DNA from: Phlebotomus papatasi
Taxonomy: Eukaryota > Arthropoda > Insecta > Diptera > Psychodidae
Assembly (NCBI RefSeq): GCF_024763615.1
Contig: NC_077222.1
Location: 81,530,001-81,594,000 of the forward strand
DNA: 64,000 bases
Reading direction: 5' to 3'
A program made the translations under genes and the position numbers. A model generated the notes under the pieces. It did not search any database, was not told where the DNA came from, and was given only the letters and a program-made list of their open reading frames with translations. Shown piece after piece: positions 21,051 through 34,245 of this stretch (position 1 is the first letter of the stretch; each line of letters begins with the position of its first letter).

Positions 21051-24000
21051 TTTAGATGTGATAGCAAATTGCCCGACAAAAGAACAATTTCCAGAATTTA
21101 ATGTTTTTCTGAAACGTAAGTCTCACAGGTTCAAGTCGAAATATAAAGGATAAGGAAACCCAAATATTTTAATGTCGTAATCTATTCTAAAGTACGCACA
21201 AGCACCTTTAATCTAGTATCATGATTGCTCATTAAAATTGGTTAATTTGATTTGATTTATTGCCATCCCTGTTTTTATCCCACCTCCATGCGGCCATCGC
21301 CGTCTTAGCGTCGACTCCAACCTCCAGGACAAAAGTGATGAAAAATCCCTGCACTGAAGGAAGGATGGTAGGAATGGATATGCTCACAGAGAGAAGTTAA
21401 GAAATACCTAACTATACGAGATGATTGGTTTCTTGAGATTCAAAGGGATTCAAATTCGCTGTAAATTGATTTACATTGTAATGCAAAAATTAAAGTGGAT
21501 TATAATTATTTTTTTAACGTGAATATATTTATGAATTGAACCAATTTAAATCTCGGTAGTTTCATGGGTCTGGTATACGTTTTTATTAATAAATAAATTA
21601 TTTTCTAGATTTTACACATTTAATTACACATTATTAGTGCATCTATTAAAGATAATAAATGCGAATTAAATTAAAATTTTAATGTACAAGTATGATATTA
21701 GCAGAGAAGTTCTGTGACAGTATGACAATGTGATATGGCAAATTTAAAGTTTTTTAAGTGATTTATTCGGACCCGTCAAATAATTTCGTCAGATATTTTT
21801 AAAATTTCTGCAGAAAATATCTACACCTGTGCTAAAAATCTGCCGAGAAATTGGTAGATATTCCTACGAATTTTATTTGGGCTTGGGACAAAATTCGTCA
21901 GAAATTTTTCCAGATTTTCTGACGAATGCTGGTGCACACTCTGACGAATGCTCACTAGGCTTTAGTATTATTCTGCTTCCGATTTTTTTCAGAATCGATG
22001 GTCGATAGAAAAGAAGTAATCGTGTCAACCTAGGGCAATGTCCTATAGGGTTAAGGAGTGTAAAAAACTATTCAATCTCAAATGTAACTAACTTTAAATA
22101 CAATTTATTGAGTACAATAAATTAATAAAGAATTAGTTTTTCAGCCTGTCTTTCTGTAATAATAAAATAAACAAGATGACCAATAAAACCATTAAATTTT
22201 ACGTATTCTAAAATGTATTGAAATATTGACTTGTTCCTTTTTTTAATTTGTACACAAAACACATTAGAACAAAACTTCCCCTGAAGACAACCCCCAATTC
22301 TTTAGACACGCTGCTGTATCGATTTAACAGCCACTTCGACTCCCACATCATTTAACTGGGCGCGTAATCTTGATCACAATAAATTTATATTCACTGTTGT
22401 TTTTCTTCTTTTTCATAAATAAAAAAACTCTCCCACAATGCCCATAATATTTTTTTTTGTAAATTTCAGATCTCTTCTGAGGATCTGCGCGAAAAAAAGA
22501 GAAAGAGGAAAAAACAGTGAGCCCGTACATGAGTTTTTTTACGGTGCCCGATTTCAATTTAATCCTTGATCCTTTCTGAGTCTTCTCGTGAGCCCAAACA
22601 CAAGTACAAAGCTCAATTCAATTAAAACTTGGATAAAAGAAAAAAGGGTCCACATTGTCCGAATATCAAATTCTGTGTGAAGGTTTTTCTGCACTCTCAC
22701 GATATTATGTTGAAAGAATAAAAAACTATTGGACCTTTTTTATATCTTCAGGACACGGTAGTTTTTTCTCCTTCCTTGCATCTTGTGCCTTGAGAAACTA
22801 CCCCTGAGAGAGTTTATTTGATAGGCTATTAAATATAAGAAACCAAATACCGAATTTGCCGATTTTTTGCCCATAGTGATTCTTTATTCAATTTTGTGTA
22901 ATTCTCCTATGATTTCTTTATCCTTTCCCAGATTTTTTTTTTTCTTGCTTTATTTGAGTGTTGGATCGAAGTTTGAGGAGAGGTAAAAATCACCCCTTTC
23001 AGGGAGGAGGAGTATTTTTTTAACCCAGCAGAAAACACAAAACCTTTCTTATGCCCTTGCACGAATTTCTTTCTTGAAAAATCACTCACAATCATTTTTA
23101 TTGAGTCCAAGCGCTCCTTCTTCGTGTTTCGCATTCAGACCAATCTTAGACAGCTTTCTCAGGAAAAAGGAATGAGGAAAAATTGACCTCATTTCTTTTC
23201 TACTGCTTTACTTTTTCGTCTATGCACGATTGTGGTCTTTGTTTGGGTCACCACACCATCCTTTTTCTCCTTTTTCTCCGTGTTTGTTGGTATGGATGTT
23301 AAGCACAAAAGAGACGACTCCTCAATGTCTGGTATAGGACTGACGTAGAGGTGTTGGGAGAACTCATAATTTCGGAAATCGAATATGTATATTTAATCAA
23401 ATAAGATTATTTTCGAAATTCTTAAAGAATATAAGAAAGAGTAGCATAAATTATTCTTTCTTTATGCAGACCGATAACAAAGAGAACATTCTAGATAAGT
23501 TTAATACAGTTCAACCAAAGTTCTGTCTCATTTAAGTGACATGATCTATAAGGAAAATTTTAAGAATCATATAAGGTTTTGGCCTACCGATCCTTCTTTA
23601 TTCTCTACTCAACACACTGGAACCTTTTGATCCCTCAAAGGGGTTTATTGAGTGCAGAGTATTGTTGGAAAAAACGACCAAAATCCACGGGATTGCATCA
23701 AATTTGAAGATCAAAATCCAGATGGACAATGAATTTTTGCTCCCAATTTCTATTATCCTTTTTTATGCTCTTTTCATACAGGAAAAAAAGGTTGAAGGAG
23801 TGCTGTTTCTCCTACAAAAGAACAAGAGGAATCGCCAGTAGAATTTTTGAAAAGAAGGAGATTGTTGTGATAATATTAAACGGTTTTTTTTCTACCGTCA
23901 GGTTCCTCAAACTCCATAAATTATCTTCTGGAGAAGTTTGCTTTGGGAAATAATGTTGAACACCCACAAGACAGGATATTGTGTCTGGACGTCGGAGACA

Positions 24001-25617
24001 CATGGGCTTATTTGAAAGACCCTTTTTCCAATGCCAGACGAACATTTTTCACTTTGGTTTTGAGGGTGAGACAGGATGTTTCAGTTTTCAGTATGGATCA
24101 CGTCTCAGAGGAACTCAAATTTTCTAGTATCCCATAAGGGAAAAAGGCATTGGGATACACATATGAGACCGTAGTGATCTTCACGATCAAGTGTCAAAGG
24201 ATTTGTTTATAAAATTCCGTCATTGATGAAGAGGGTGACGAGATGTTCCCTCACACATTACCCAACACCCTTCTCATTCGTCCCATATCCCCTCACAAAT
24301 CCCACAAAATAAACCCCAAATAAACTGCATTTAGACCCACAGAATTTGCTCTAATTATAGACATGATCTTTCAAAAAGAAAAATCCAAGAAATGGGAAAT
24401 GTGTGAGTCCCTTTTTCCAAGTCAAGTTCATCCAAGAGCATCATTTTTTTCTCTATACCACTCCGCACCAAATGTATTAACATTTTATGTTTATGCTGGA
24501 TTTCTTTTCTTTCTCCCGTACAATTTAGAGAGACATAAAATCTCTATTTTTAACCTCCCAAAAGCAGAAAGAATTGGCATCGTGGCCAATGGAGAGAATC
24601 CATGCCATCAACGATGAACATGGAGGGGACAGTCTATATGGAAAAACACTAACCTAGGGTGAAGATTTTACTCACACTAATTCTAAAGATTGGGTTAAAT
24701 ATAGACATTCTCTACTGACTCTTCTCCAGCAGAAGTGCAGTAAGACACTTTAGAAATCCTGATGGACAAGAAATAAAAACATTGAAAACATTTCTTTTCT
24801 ATAACGAAAATTAGAGGAAAAACAACAATCAAAGAAATTTCGTGTTGTGTAAGTAATGTCTTGGCTTTCTTTCACCATTAAATTTAAGTTTTATACTTAT
24901 TGAAACAATTCAATTTCGCTTAAAAAATCTATAATCCAAGTAAAACATCTTTGTTTGTTTACGAGGTTACCAACGAGTACACGCAGGTGCTATCTTTAAA
25001 CGTTTGTCCTCTAGATCTGGAAAAGAAATATAGTAAACATGGGAAAATACCGCAATTTTTAATTTACTTTTAATCTACTTTTTAATTTAATTTTCAGATT
25101 CTACCAAATCTACGACCGTTTAGAGATTAAAGTGATAAGGTAAAAAAGGGCGATTAGACAGTTTCACGCAGATTAATATTTTCTTTAAGAATGGAAAAGG
25201 GATGACGAAGCATCCCAGACTGAGAAATGCTCGAACTCATGAGGACTTAGATGTTGCATACCTCAAAAGTTCTTTCGAGGTTTTTCTGAAAAAGCGATCT
25301 TCTTCAGAAAATAGCTCAAAATAGCTTAAGAGTAATACAATTGATTTTCTGATAAAAATTACTTATCGATTTTGAATCGGTTCATTACTGGTTCAAAACC
25401 AGTTGGAACCTGTTCAGGCCTGTTAGAAATTCCAAGACCTTTTTAACGAGCCCAAACGTAATAAACATTCGGTTAAGAAATATGTTCTCTAGAGCCTTTT
25501 TAACCTTTGACATTGAAAAACCCTTATTAGGAATGATTCAACGGTATTTTTGTATATGGGTGAAATATCCGCTTAAACAACTTATAAAAAATATCAAAAA
25601 TTAATAAAATCGCAAGA
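21051..25617. other. No gene recognised over 4.5 kb
   Basis: AT-rich sequence with short frames lacking any domain. At 21765-21960, repeated ATTCGTCAGA / TCTGACGAAT phrases form a decayed inverted repeat. At 21990-22050, GAATCGATGGTCGATAG matches the edge of the MITE family at 31126 and 55859. The stretch 22300-24650 has few recognisable repeats and could be intronic DNA with regulatory sites. Confidence 0.4.
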
Positions 25618-25780
25618 CGCGTTTTCGAGCAATCCCAAAACAAGATTTTTGGTGTCGAATGGTTGGGGTAGGGAAAAATGAGGGGTATGTTAATGGTCCC
25701 AGGGTCAATGGGGAGCGGGCGGTTCCTCGAAGGTGCCAAATCTCTATCTCTAACCGTTTGGGCTATAGGTGTGGTACGAA
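25618..25780. repeat. Dispersed repeat copy (inverted relative to 2875 in part)
   Basis: Carries TTTTCGAGCAATCCCAAAAC, a GGTCCC..GTCAATGGGGAG segment, and ATCTCTATCTCTAACCGTTT. These are recognisable from the copies at 2875 and 29425. The mariner remnant follows directly. Confidence 0.55.
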
Positions 25781-25944
25781 GACAGTCCCAGAAGTCCCTG
25801 GCCTCGGGTATAGATGGCGCTTGTAGGTTGAGACCAGTGACTTTTTTTTACAAAGTACCAACATTAAAAAGATTAAGTTTCAAGTTTGGCGTTTCAAGTT
25901 TAGTTTTTTTGACAGCTGTTGAAGCTGAAAGCTCAGAAAAAAAA

Positions 25945-26338
25945 TTGAATAAGGAAGAAATGGGCCATCGATACGTGATCCAGTACCTGTTTTTGAAAGG
26001 TCTTAAGACACCCAATATTAAAGCCGACCTGGTTTCTACTTTAGGGAAGTCTGCTCATTCAATTTCCCTTGTAAAATTTAGGGTAATAGAATGTAATCGT
26101 GGTCGAAAGAGCTGGAATGCTGATCAACGTACTGGTTGCCCTAAAGAGGCGTCCTTACAGGAAAATGTGACGAAAATCCAAAAAATTATATTGAATGATC
26201 GACGATTAAGAGTGCGTGAGAATGCTGACTTGTGAGGTCTTTCAAAAAGTGCCGTACATCGCATATTGACAGAAAATTTGAACATGAAAAAGCTTTGTGT
26301 AAGATGGGTACCGCGTTTGCTCGAAGTTCGAACTGCTT
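25945..26338 (+). pseudogene. mariner transposase, N-terminal DNA-binding half, broken
   Basis: From about 25945 the frame reads EEMGHRYVIQYLFLKGL, LVSTLGKSAHSI, ECNRGRKSWNADQRTGCPK and IILNDRRLRVRENADL. After TGA at 26233 it continues with GLSKSAVHRILTENLNMKKL and RWVPRLLEVRT. This is the paired helix-turn-helix DNA-binding region of mariner-family transposases, ending at the WVPRLL linker motif. The catalytic DD34D domain is absent, and the sequence turns into AT-rich DNA after 26340. One in-frame stop and the 3' truncation make it non-functional. The phrase GACAGTCCCAGAAGT and a TAGATGGCGC phrase at 25783-25822 may belong to the element's 5' region. The upstream reading frame from 25678 is not transposase. 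Confidence 0.85.
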
Positions 26339-26339
26339 C

Positions 26340-29300
26340 TTATGAAATTATGAAAATCGGCTTTTCAGCACACAAAAAAGTATTGATACGAAATTAGTTG
26401 TTTCTTAAGTATCCACCGTATCCACATTTCCAAAATTCACCTTACGTCTTGTAAAATTCGGATAGGGGACGTGAAACAGTTGCAAGTATGAATAATGTGA
26501 AAATATTTTTTTTATGATAATTCAGAAGCACATTGTGCGATTGTTTTCATTAATTTATATGTTTTAGAAGTTCCCTATGCACACATTGCATTTATATATT
26601 TAAGTTTAAGTTTTTTTTTTTTAAATTGTACTATAGAAAGCAAATTTCATATTAAATTCGGGTAAGTTTGGATTCATTGGAAAGGTGAAGGGAAAGGTCT
26701 TTGAATCTTTGAAAATTTGCAACTTGCAATAATCCGACTACGAATCCATGAATAATATGTTTCCGAAAATTAATTATCGTATTACGTAACATAATTTCTT
26801 ATAAAGCAAAAAAAGCCTGTCGTATTTCTTTATTAAAACAGGCAACCATTCTACTTCGAGCGACTGAAATACATCTTTTACTTAGTAGACCATAACGTAA
26901 AGGCAACTATTGAGAGTAATTTCTGTCAAAAACTATCTTTTTGACAAAAATTACTTCCAAAGTAATTTTCCAAAGTACTTCCAAAGCCTTTAAGTGCAAT
27001 CCGATTTTTAACAATTAATTATTTACCAGAGGTGATTAAGAAACTGCGAAAAAGATGGCTTTAAAACATTCGCTATTTAATGTCCCATTGACAAAATTCC
27101 AATATTAACATTAAACCAAGTACATGAAGAATAAAAAATATTTATCAAGAATAAAAAAATATCCAAAAAACAATTCCTAATTATAAAGTTTTCCTCGAAT
27201 TTTTCAATCTTTGGTTGAGTTCACACAATATATACATCGCTTTTTATCACTATCAATAATCCAAAGAAAAACAATGTAAAAAAAAATCGGAAAATTCAAC
27301 AACTTAACTGTGATATAAATCGATATGAGTTTGAATTATTCAGTAATATCACAATTCTAACATACTTATGTATATTATCATTTTGTCTGTTTGAAAATTA
27401 GGAACTGATTTATTAGATCACCTTGTCACAGAAAATCCTCCAAAAGTCCAAAAACCACGAAGAAAATTTTCTTTCTTGGTAATTTATTGTCCCAAGACGA
27501 AAAACATAAGACAAAGACCAATAAAGCTCAACGTCAAAGTAACTTGACGAAGAACAAGGTGGAGAAATTTTCATCATTTGCTATTTGAATTAGTTAAAGA
27601 ATTTGCCAATATCTTTTCACTTGAGCTCTTCTAATTTTAGCTCCTCGCCTCAAACAAACTCACGAGAATTTCCAATTTTCCCTCCAAACGCAATAACAGT
27701 GAATCAAAATCATCCCTTTTCAAAAGCACCAAACCACCCCCAACATTGCGATAGCATGAAAATCAAATGTGGTAGATTGTTGAGTTAAAAGACCATTCGG
27801 CACGACATCCAATGGTCAATGCTTTTGCCCTGACTCACGCTCACCAGGTGAACTTTTTTGGGGTTGGGAATTGCTTGCGGGTTTGTTTGGCTGAATGATT
27901 GTGAAAGGGGATGAGGGACACTACTGGGTTTCTGTATGGCATGTTTTGAGCTCCTCTTTCATGTCACCCCCTCACGAACCACCGCACAAACCACGAAGAG
28001 TTTTATCAATAATTTGACAAGTTGAGTTGGATCGATACTCAATTACAACCTTTTAACCTCTTGATTTATAAACCTCGATTTGCGTCTGACTTCACAGGTA
28101 TTTTTTCTACATCAAGAAACAGTAGTGCAGAAATTTAAATTAATCTTGTTTTTAATGTTCTAGATGGTAAACTGATACCTTAAGTAAAGACATTACTATC
28201 ATTCTTATTTTACGATATTTTTGTAATTTAAATTTTTATTAGACAAACAATTTCTTCCAAAATATATTTCTCAGACGAACAAAGTCTTACGAAGTAAGCA
28301 ATTTCCCCACTCCTCAGCAATACATTGTCCAGTACAAAACAAGTCAACCTATAGCGTTCAACTATATTTCCCCTTCTTGACACGATTCAACTATGAAAGA
28401 GAATGAGGGACCACCAAATAGAGAAACAGTACCATACTATATATCTACTAGGCATACCTAGATGGCGTCACTAGCGATTCGTATAAGAAAAACATTCATC
28501 ACACATGCTCAACCAAACATTCCGACAAGGCATATAAGGAAAATGCAAATAAAAATTGCAATTTGAATGTTATGCAAAATAATCGTCTATATATAGGATA
28601 GAGTAAAGTATGCTTTCCCTTCGGAAGATCCTTGAAAAGACACACTAATTGTCCTCAAGGATTCACTAAGAAATTACAGAATTTCCCGCGTGATAAAAAT
28701 GAAGAAGAAAAGACACAACAATATCAAAAAGTCTCATAAATAAACCATGAAACGACAACAGATGCAACAAGTCTCATTTAATTTTCCATGAGAAAATCAT
28801 TCACTCATTTAATTTCATGAAAAACGTACAGAAGTTATTAAAGTAAGAGGTGGGTGAGATTTTGTCTTTTTCTTCTGCCACCCATCCATTCTCGCGCCGT
28901 GAAAATTTTCAAGTACCATGGAATTCTCGCGAATGTAAAGTTCTATCATGAGAGAAAAAGAAGGAAAAAATAACCTCAACCCACCATGAAAAGTCTGTGC
29001 GCATTTAACACTTAAAAATCTCATTAGCCTCGTCGCGAACTTTTCTCTCTCAAGACCGCGTTCCACCTTTCAAAAGAGGGAGTATATGGAAAGAAAAAAA
29101 AATCCAAAAGAAAATGGAGCAATGTGAGGGAGTCAAGAAAAAAACGAAGTCGAAGCATTCTCTTGTCGCACATTTTTCCTCCTTTTTCCATATTCTATAC
29201 TCATCTTCTCAAATAACAACAGAGAAACACACAAGACGTGTAAAGAATTATTCAACATGACTCTTTCAACCCCTTAACTTTCACTAGTTAATTCTATTTT

Positions 29301-29708
29301 TCACTGCTCGAACTTTACCGGGAGAACAATATATAATCCCTCGATTTTTTTCACCCCCCCCCTCCCCACAAAATTTTCCACTTATAATCATCGGGAAAAA
29401 ATTTTCTGAAAAATAACGTCACGCTGTTTGTCAATCCGTCTAATTCATTCGGCTGTCATCAAACTTAGAAGTCAAACCGTTTGAGATAGAGACTTGGGGC
29501 CCTCGGGAGACCTCCGATGTTTATGAAGGTTTTAAATTTAGTACAGTTAAAAATAAATTGCGCAGTCGGTAAAACTAAGCAAAATGTTTCCTACAATGTT
29601 TTTGATTTTTTTCTCATAAATTGTACTAAATAAGAATTTTATTAAAATTAAACAAATTATGCATCGCTTGAAATAACAACTGTGCTAGCTGCATTTCTTT
29701 TGTATCTA
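26340..29708. other. No gene recognised over 3.4 kb
   Basis: Short frames only. At 29425-29520 lies a copy of the dispersed repeat with GTCAAACCGTTTGAGATAG. No RNA gene is seen. Confidence 0.4.
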
Positions 29709-30343
29709 CGAGATATGTTCAAAAAGTAAGGTGACAAAGTGTTATAAGCTTTTCACAAAAGCCCTAGATATAGGTTAATATAGATGCTCGACCGTGGACG
29801 TCAAAAACCGATTAAAACATTAAAAGAGTAAGGAAAATTATTATGCAAAACTGTCCAATAAATATTACAGAAGTTTCTGGGGTTAGTATATCGGTTGACT
29901 CATTTCATGCAATTCTTTTTTGATGTTTTGGGTATAAAACGTAACAAACACATGGCAGTGACGTTTGCCCCCAAAGTTCGTTCGCACATCCTTGTTTGTT
30001 CCTGATTTTTTGGTTAAAACGGCATCATAATTATGTCTCCATCACCATTTATATACCGGAATTGGCATCTATTAGGGACTTTTCTTGTTTCTAAAACTGA
30101 AAAGACCCGGATAGTAAAGATAACGTTTTGGTACGACTATGGAGATAAAGATCATATCGCCGGAAGAGCTCAAAGCCATATCAAAAACACATGTAAGAAT
30201 GACTTCGAGAATAGGTAAAAACTCAAGTATAAGTGTATTACATCTGAGGAGGATTACTTTGAATGAAACAAAATAGATTTTGATGAACAAATAAACATTT
30301 CTCTCGAAAAATAAAATTCACCTTACTTTTTGAACATATCTCC
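29709..30343 (+). mobile_element. mariner-like deletion derivative with intact inverted ends
   Basis: The left end CGAGATATGTTCAAAAAGTA pairs with the right end TACTTTTTGAACATATCTCC. TA lies on both outer sides (29707-29708 and 30344-30345). Near the right end, frames read YKCITSEEDYFE and then a stop, the typical C-terminal ending of mariner transposases (CI..DYFE). Upstream, about 50 codons of a remnant remain in frame from 30033 (FRVSKTEKTRIV-like). Most of the transposase, including all catalytic Asp residues that I can check, is deleted. Intact ends mean it could still have been moved in trans. Confidence 0.8.
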
Positions 30344-30525
30344 TAGATTTATTGCAAACGAGTATGCAGCCATCCGTCGTTTGCAAGAAATACAGATACA
30401 AAGCAAACAACAAAATAGTGCAAAACTATTTTTACAAGTTCGAGCATTTTTCAAAAACTGGGATGCTTTGCCAGCGTTCTGCATTATATGCGTTCACTTT
30501 ATTATTTAGACCATGATTCAAAGTA

Positions 30526-31080
30526 GGGTAAGTGTGCCAAATTTCGGCATAGTTGCATGTAAGCACCGAAGTCCTAAGTTTGAAATGCAATATTTTTAAT
30601 AAATATTGATATTTTTTGTTGCTTCCTTTTCGGGAGGGTTGTGTGGAACCTTCAAGACTAGTTTATCATTTTTGTTTTCTTTAAATCACTTCCTAAAATA
30701 TTGAAAAATTAATAAAAATATGGACATAGCTTTGGGTAGTATTTCGGCCACTTTGTGTGAAGTTTCGGCCACCTTTTATCTTACCACCTTTTGTGACGGA
30801 ACGGATAGAAAATTTCAAAACATCAAACGGAACGAGTTTAATATTTAATTTAATACGTTTAGATGACTCACAAGCCCTGAGATCTTCCGCGTAATTTGTC
30901 CTGAAGACCTGAAGAGTAGCATCTCAAATTTATGCGCAGACTTCCGTAGCAATTTTCCCTTCCTGAACTCTTCCAATGCCTTTCCCACATCATCTCTTTC
31001 ATAGAAGCTATAGTTTTTTTCTCTGGACATTGTAGAATTCAGAAATTGAAAAAGAAAACATAAATTTGGAACACTTCCCC
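30526..31080. mobile_element. pogo-type element derivative, GGGTAAGTGTGCC ends, copy 1
   Basis: The left end TA + GGGTAAGTGTGCCAAATTTC and the right end AAATTTGGAACACTTCCCC + TA form inverted repeats. Repeated TTTCGGCCACTT phrases lie at about 30743 and 30761. The minus strand at 31030-30917 keeps a coding remnant (separate entry). The element is therefore an internally deleted relative of an autonomous transposon and not a structure-only MITE. Confidence 0.75.
30917..31030 (-). pseudogene. Remnant of pogo/CENP-B-type N-terminal helix-turn-helix
   Basis: The frame reads MSREKNYSFYERDDVGKAL, EEFRKGKLLRKSA and HKFEM. This matches the N-terminal psq-like helix-turn-helix of pogo/Tigger transposases and their relatives: a basic start, ..DV..AL..FR.GK, a helix, then A.KF. 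The related copy at 51445-51581 keeps EDVE.ALEEFREGK in one frame and ETARKFGMP in another. The copy at 55195-55280 keeps KRDDVKKTLEEF. No catalytic domain remains. Confidence 0.65.
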
Positions 31081-31127
31081 TATTCATAAATTTTTAATTT
31101 TTTCTGTCAAATTCAAAAGAAAGCTGG

Positions 31128-31602
31128 GATGGAATGACAACTTTTCGATACTATCGAATCGACAGTATCGATAAATTTATATCTGTTAGATTAAGTGTAT
31201 GTCGACTTTTACGTATTGTTGGACCATTTTTTGTAACATTCTTAGAAGAATGCGACTGTTGATAAATATCTATATTACTCTGAAAAAAAAAATGTTTTGT
31301 CAAATTAACAAGACAAGTTTGCAAAAAGGATGTTCTTCCATATAGAATATGAAAGAGTTTTGTCATATTGGCGGCCAACTAGATCTTGTTAAAAGTTTGT
31401 CAAAAGGGTGTTTTTCCATATAAAATGCAAGAAAAAGTTTTTGTCAAATTGGTAAATAACATCCTTTTGTCAAAATTTCAACAAAATCCATTTGTTCGTT
31501 TAACAAGACATTTTTTTCAGAGTATTATAGGAAGTTCAGCTATCGTATAAATTTTTCAGAATCGACGGTCGATATCGAAAATAAGTTATCATGTCACCCT
31601 TG
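31128..31602. mobile_element. GGGGTGGAATGATA MITE interrupted by a second MITE
   Basis: Ends: GGGATGGAATGACAACTTTT with CGATACTATCGAATCGACAG on the left; GACGGTCGATATCGAAAATA and AGTTATCATGTCACCC on the right. The uninterrupted relative is at 55859-56084, where the flanks of the 31278-31522 insert are contiguous. Confidence 0.75.
31278..31522. mobile_element. CTCTGAAAAAAA MITE nested inside the 31128 element
   Basis: It begins CTCTGAAAAAAAAAATG, ends TTTTTTTCAGAG and is flanked by TA on both sides. Inside are repeated TTTTGTCAAATT / AAAGTTTGTCAAAAGG phrases in tandem. A partial copy lies at 49730-49870. Confidence 0.8.
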
Positions 31603-31739
31603 ATTAAATTGTCTTGAGACGACACCGAAGAAAAGAACAAAATCCAAAGCCTATTAGGACTGATTTCATGGCAAATGAATGGGAAATTTCATCATGCACA
31701 CGCTTTACTCACTCTCACTCAATAGATAGTACTAGCTGA

Positions 31740-31866
31740 TGTTCTAAACAGACTTACGACTTAAGCTAAGAGACAGCTTAAGTGGGAAACTGATGGTAGT
31801 CAAATCATTATTTTGATTATAATCTACGGCTATATCTCGACTTAAGCCGTAGGTCTCTCCAGCAAA
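31740..31866. mobile_element. ACTTACGACTTAAGC hairpin MITE, copy 1
   Basis: The left arm CTTACGACTTAAGCTAAGAG pairs with the right arm TCGACTTAAGCCGTAGGTC. Shared internal phrases GGGAAACTGATGG and CAAATCATTATTTTGAT recur at 36911-37093. Confidence 0.7.
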
Positions 31867-34245
31867 TAATCTTTAAATAGACTCAGGTTGATCCTTGAGA
31901 ATATTGTAAAAAATGAATCTAAACTATCATACAATGAAAATGTAGGATCAAGGACAACTGGTTTTTGTATAAATTTCTCTTTACTCAATCCTTACAAAGC
32001 AAAATGTTATCGATTATCGGTTTGAGTCTATTTGGACTTATGGGCTTTAAAAAAAAAAACAAATAAGTTTAAATTACATTAATCTTATAAAAGATAGCTA
32101 AATGTCAAAAACTCACATCGAACTTGCTAATTCTTTTCATACGAGAGTATAATTCGAAAAAAAAACCACGAAAACTTCGAACCGCTATCTCTCACTTTCT
32201 GGCTTGTAATAACGTCTATGCCGAAGAAAGTATTTAAAAAATTTTCAGTAAATGTACGGGAAAGTGAAGATATGTACGTATCGAAAATAAGATGTAATTA
32301 CTTCCTCGTTAAAATAAAACAAAAAAAAAATTGAAGAAAAATGTCTATGATAGGAGGTATGAGAATAAGTATTCTGAATAGGTTTTGAAATCTTAGATTC
32401 AATAAGTATTTAAGCTTTTACATACTATACATTATCTACTTCCACTCTTTTTGAAATATGATAAAAACACATTTAATAAACTCAACGTGGAAATTGTGGA
32501 ATGAGGTATAAAAAATTGTTTTGTATTATGTACCAAGGAGTAAAATACTCATCCACCCTTACTCATAGTATCAACTTCTTTTTTCTTACACCACTTTACA
32601 CTCTCATTCACAATGAATGTCTAAATACAGCATAGATGGGTGTATAATGTATACAAAAGAAGTGAGGAAAAGAAAAACAAATTACGAAGAAAGAAAAGTG
32701 AAACGTTCTTTAATAATAGCCATAACCTACCACAAGTCGCGACGAGTAAGTGAATCGCGATTTTTTTAATTAGCATTTCTCTCTCTCACACTTCTTTTTT
32801 TTTCATGGGTTTGTGTTTTCTTTTAAACACCCCGGAAGCTTTGGTGCCTCATCTCTCGCACTTTCTTTTTTTTTTCTTCCCGCCAGAACACTCCAACGCT
32901 CAACTTCTGAGAAAAAGAGGGGTGAATGTTTAATGTGATACCACCCACAGTCACTTTTATTTATATACTCAGTATATTTCAAAATTAAATATTGGCATTT
33001 GTGAAAGAAAATAGCGTCAGATGGTGTAGAATGCTAAAAGGGGTGTGTTTTTCAAGGTGATTTTGGTTGTTTTTTCCTCTCTTTCTTTGCTTCTTAAACT
33101 ACCTCAACATTTTTTATTTACTAATCAGTTAGCTTAATGATAAAAGTTAATTTCTTGCTCGTTTGTAATTATTTTATGGCATAAGAGTGATATGCAAAGA
33201 ATTTCTTCCTTCACCAAGGGTGACCACAGAGGGTTAATGTGGAACGAAAGCTAATGTTGTTCTGATTCAGCAAAAACGCCGCAAGTTAGGCAAAATGCAT
33301 CCCATGGGTTTGTTCGATCCGTTACGACCATCCGTTTGAATCCCAACCCCAATAGAAAGGTTCATCAAATAGAATATTTTACCGAGAGATAGGAAAATGG
33401 ACCAGTGTGGGTGAAGACAACAGTGAATAGAGTGTGATACGATGGTGAATTGAAGCACGAAAATGGATGATGTACTTCCATATATAAGAATGAGAAAATG
33501 GATGGAAATGGGTGGAGATTCGAAGGACGACTCGCGCTCGTTTTGTGTATCAATCAATAAAGGTCGTTTCACATCTCCTATCGCATTCACTCTTTTCTAC
33601 ACCATCTCACTCACACATTTCACTTGTTCTCATTTCGTCCGTGCCACTCCTGTATATATACATATTTATATATATACATATAAATACAACGTATATAGCA
33701 AAAACACAAAAGGAAAATGAGGAGCGCGAGATCCTTTCCAATACACCAGAGAAAATCGTGAGGGAAAGCAAGTGGAAATTGGGAGGTTTTATTTGGTTAG
33801 TTAGAATAAGAAATAGTCGATAATTCTCTCAAATGTAATAAATTCACATTATACAATAATCATATTTCTAGCCACGTGATGTACAAAAGCTCGATGCCCC
33901 AAGAAAAAGAGAACTTTAATAATAATTACCATCCACTGGTAATAAAAATTTTGAACCAGGGTATGAATTCCGAGATGGTGAGTTATTATGAGATGTGATA
34001 AATTCACCACTCTGAGATCTCCTTTTGTAAGGAGTTTATGAAGCTTTCGCAAAAACTTGCATGTGAATTCTTAGGTTCTGTGAGTGTTTCCCATGACACT
34101 TTTCGTATAAGATTTACAAACTCCTACAAAAGGCGATCTAAAAGCTGTAAATTTTTCACGTGAATAACTCACGCATCTCAGAATTAATACCCAGCCCTAA
34201 TTCTGAATTTTTCGCAATGCTATAAGAGAAAATTTCTGTCTTATT
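31867..34245. other. No gene; microsatellite and mixed-composition block
   Basis: AT-rich sequence with an AT/AC-type microsatellite at 33650-33690. The block 33270-33830 has higher complexity and overlapping frames on both strands without domains. It could be regulatory DNA. Confidence 0.35.

Noticed and set aside
25678..25944. N-terminal third of the 185-codon frame containing mariner homology
   Set aside because: The upstream part is translated repeat and element 5' sequence; mariner homology starts only near 25945.
33463..33823. Overlapping frames of 85 and 103 codons
   Set aside because: Both run through an AT/AC microsatellite and show no domain.
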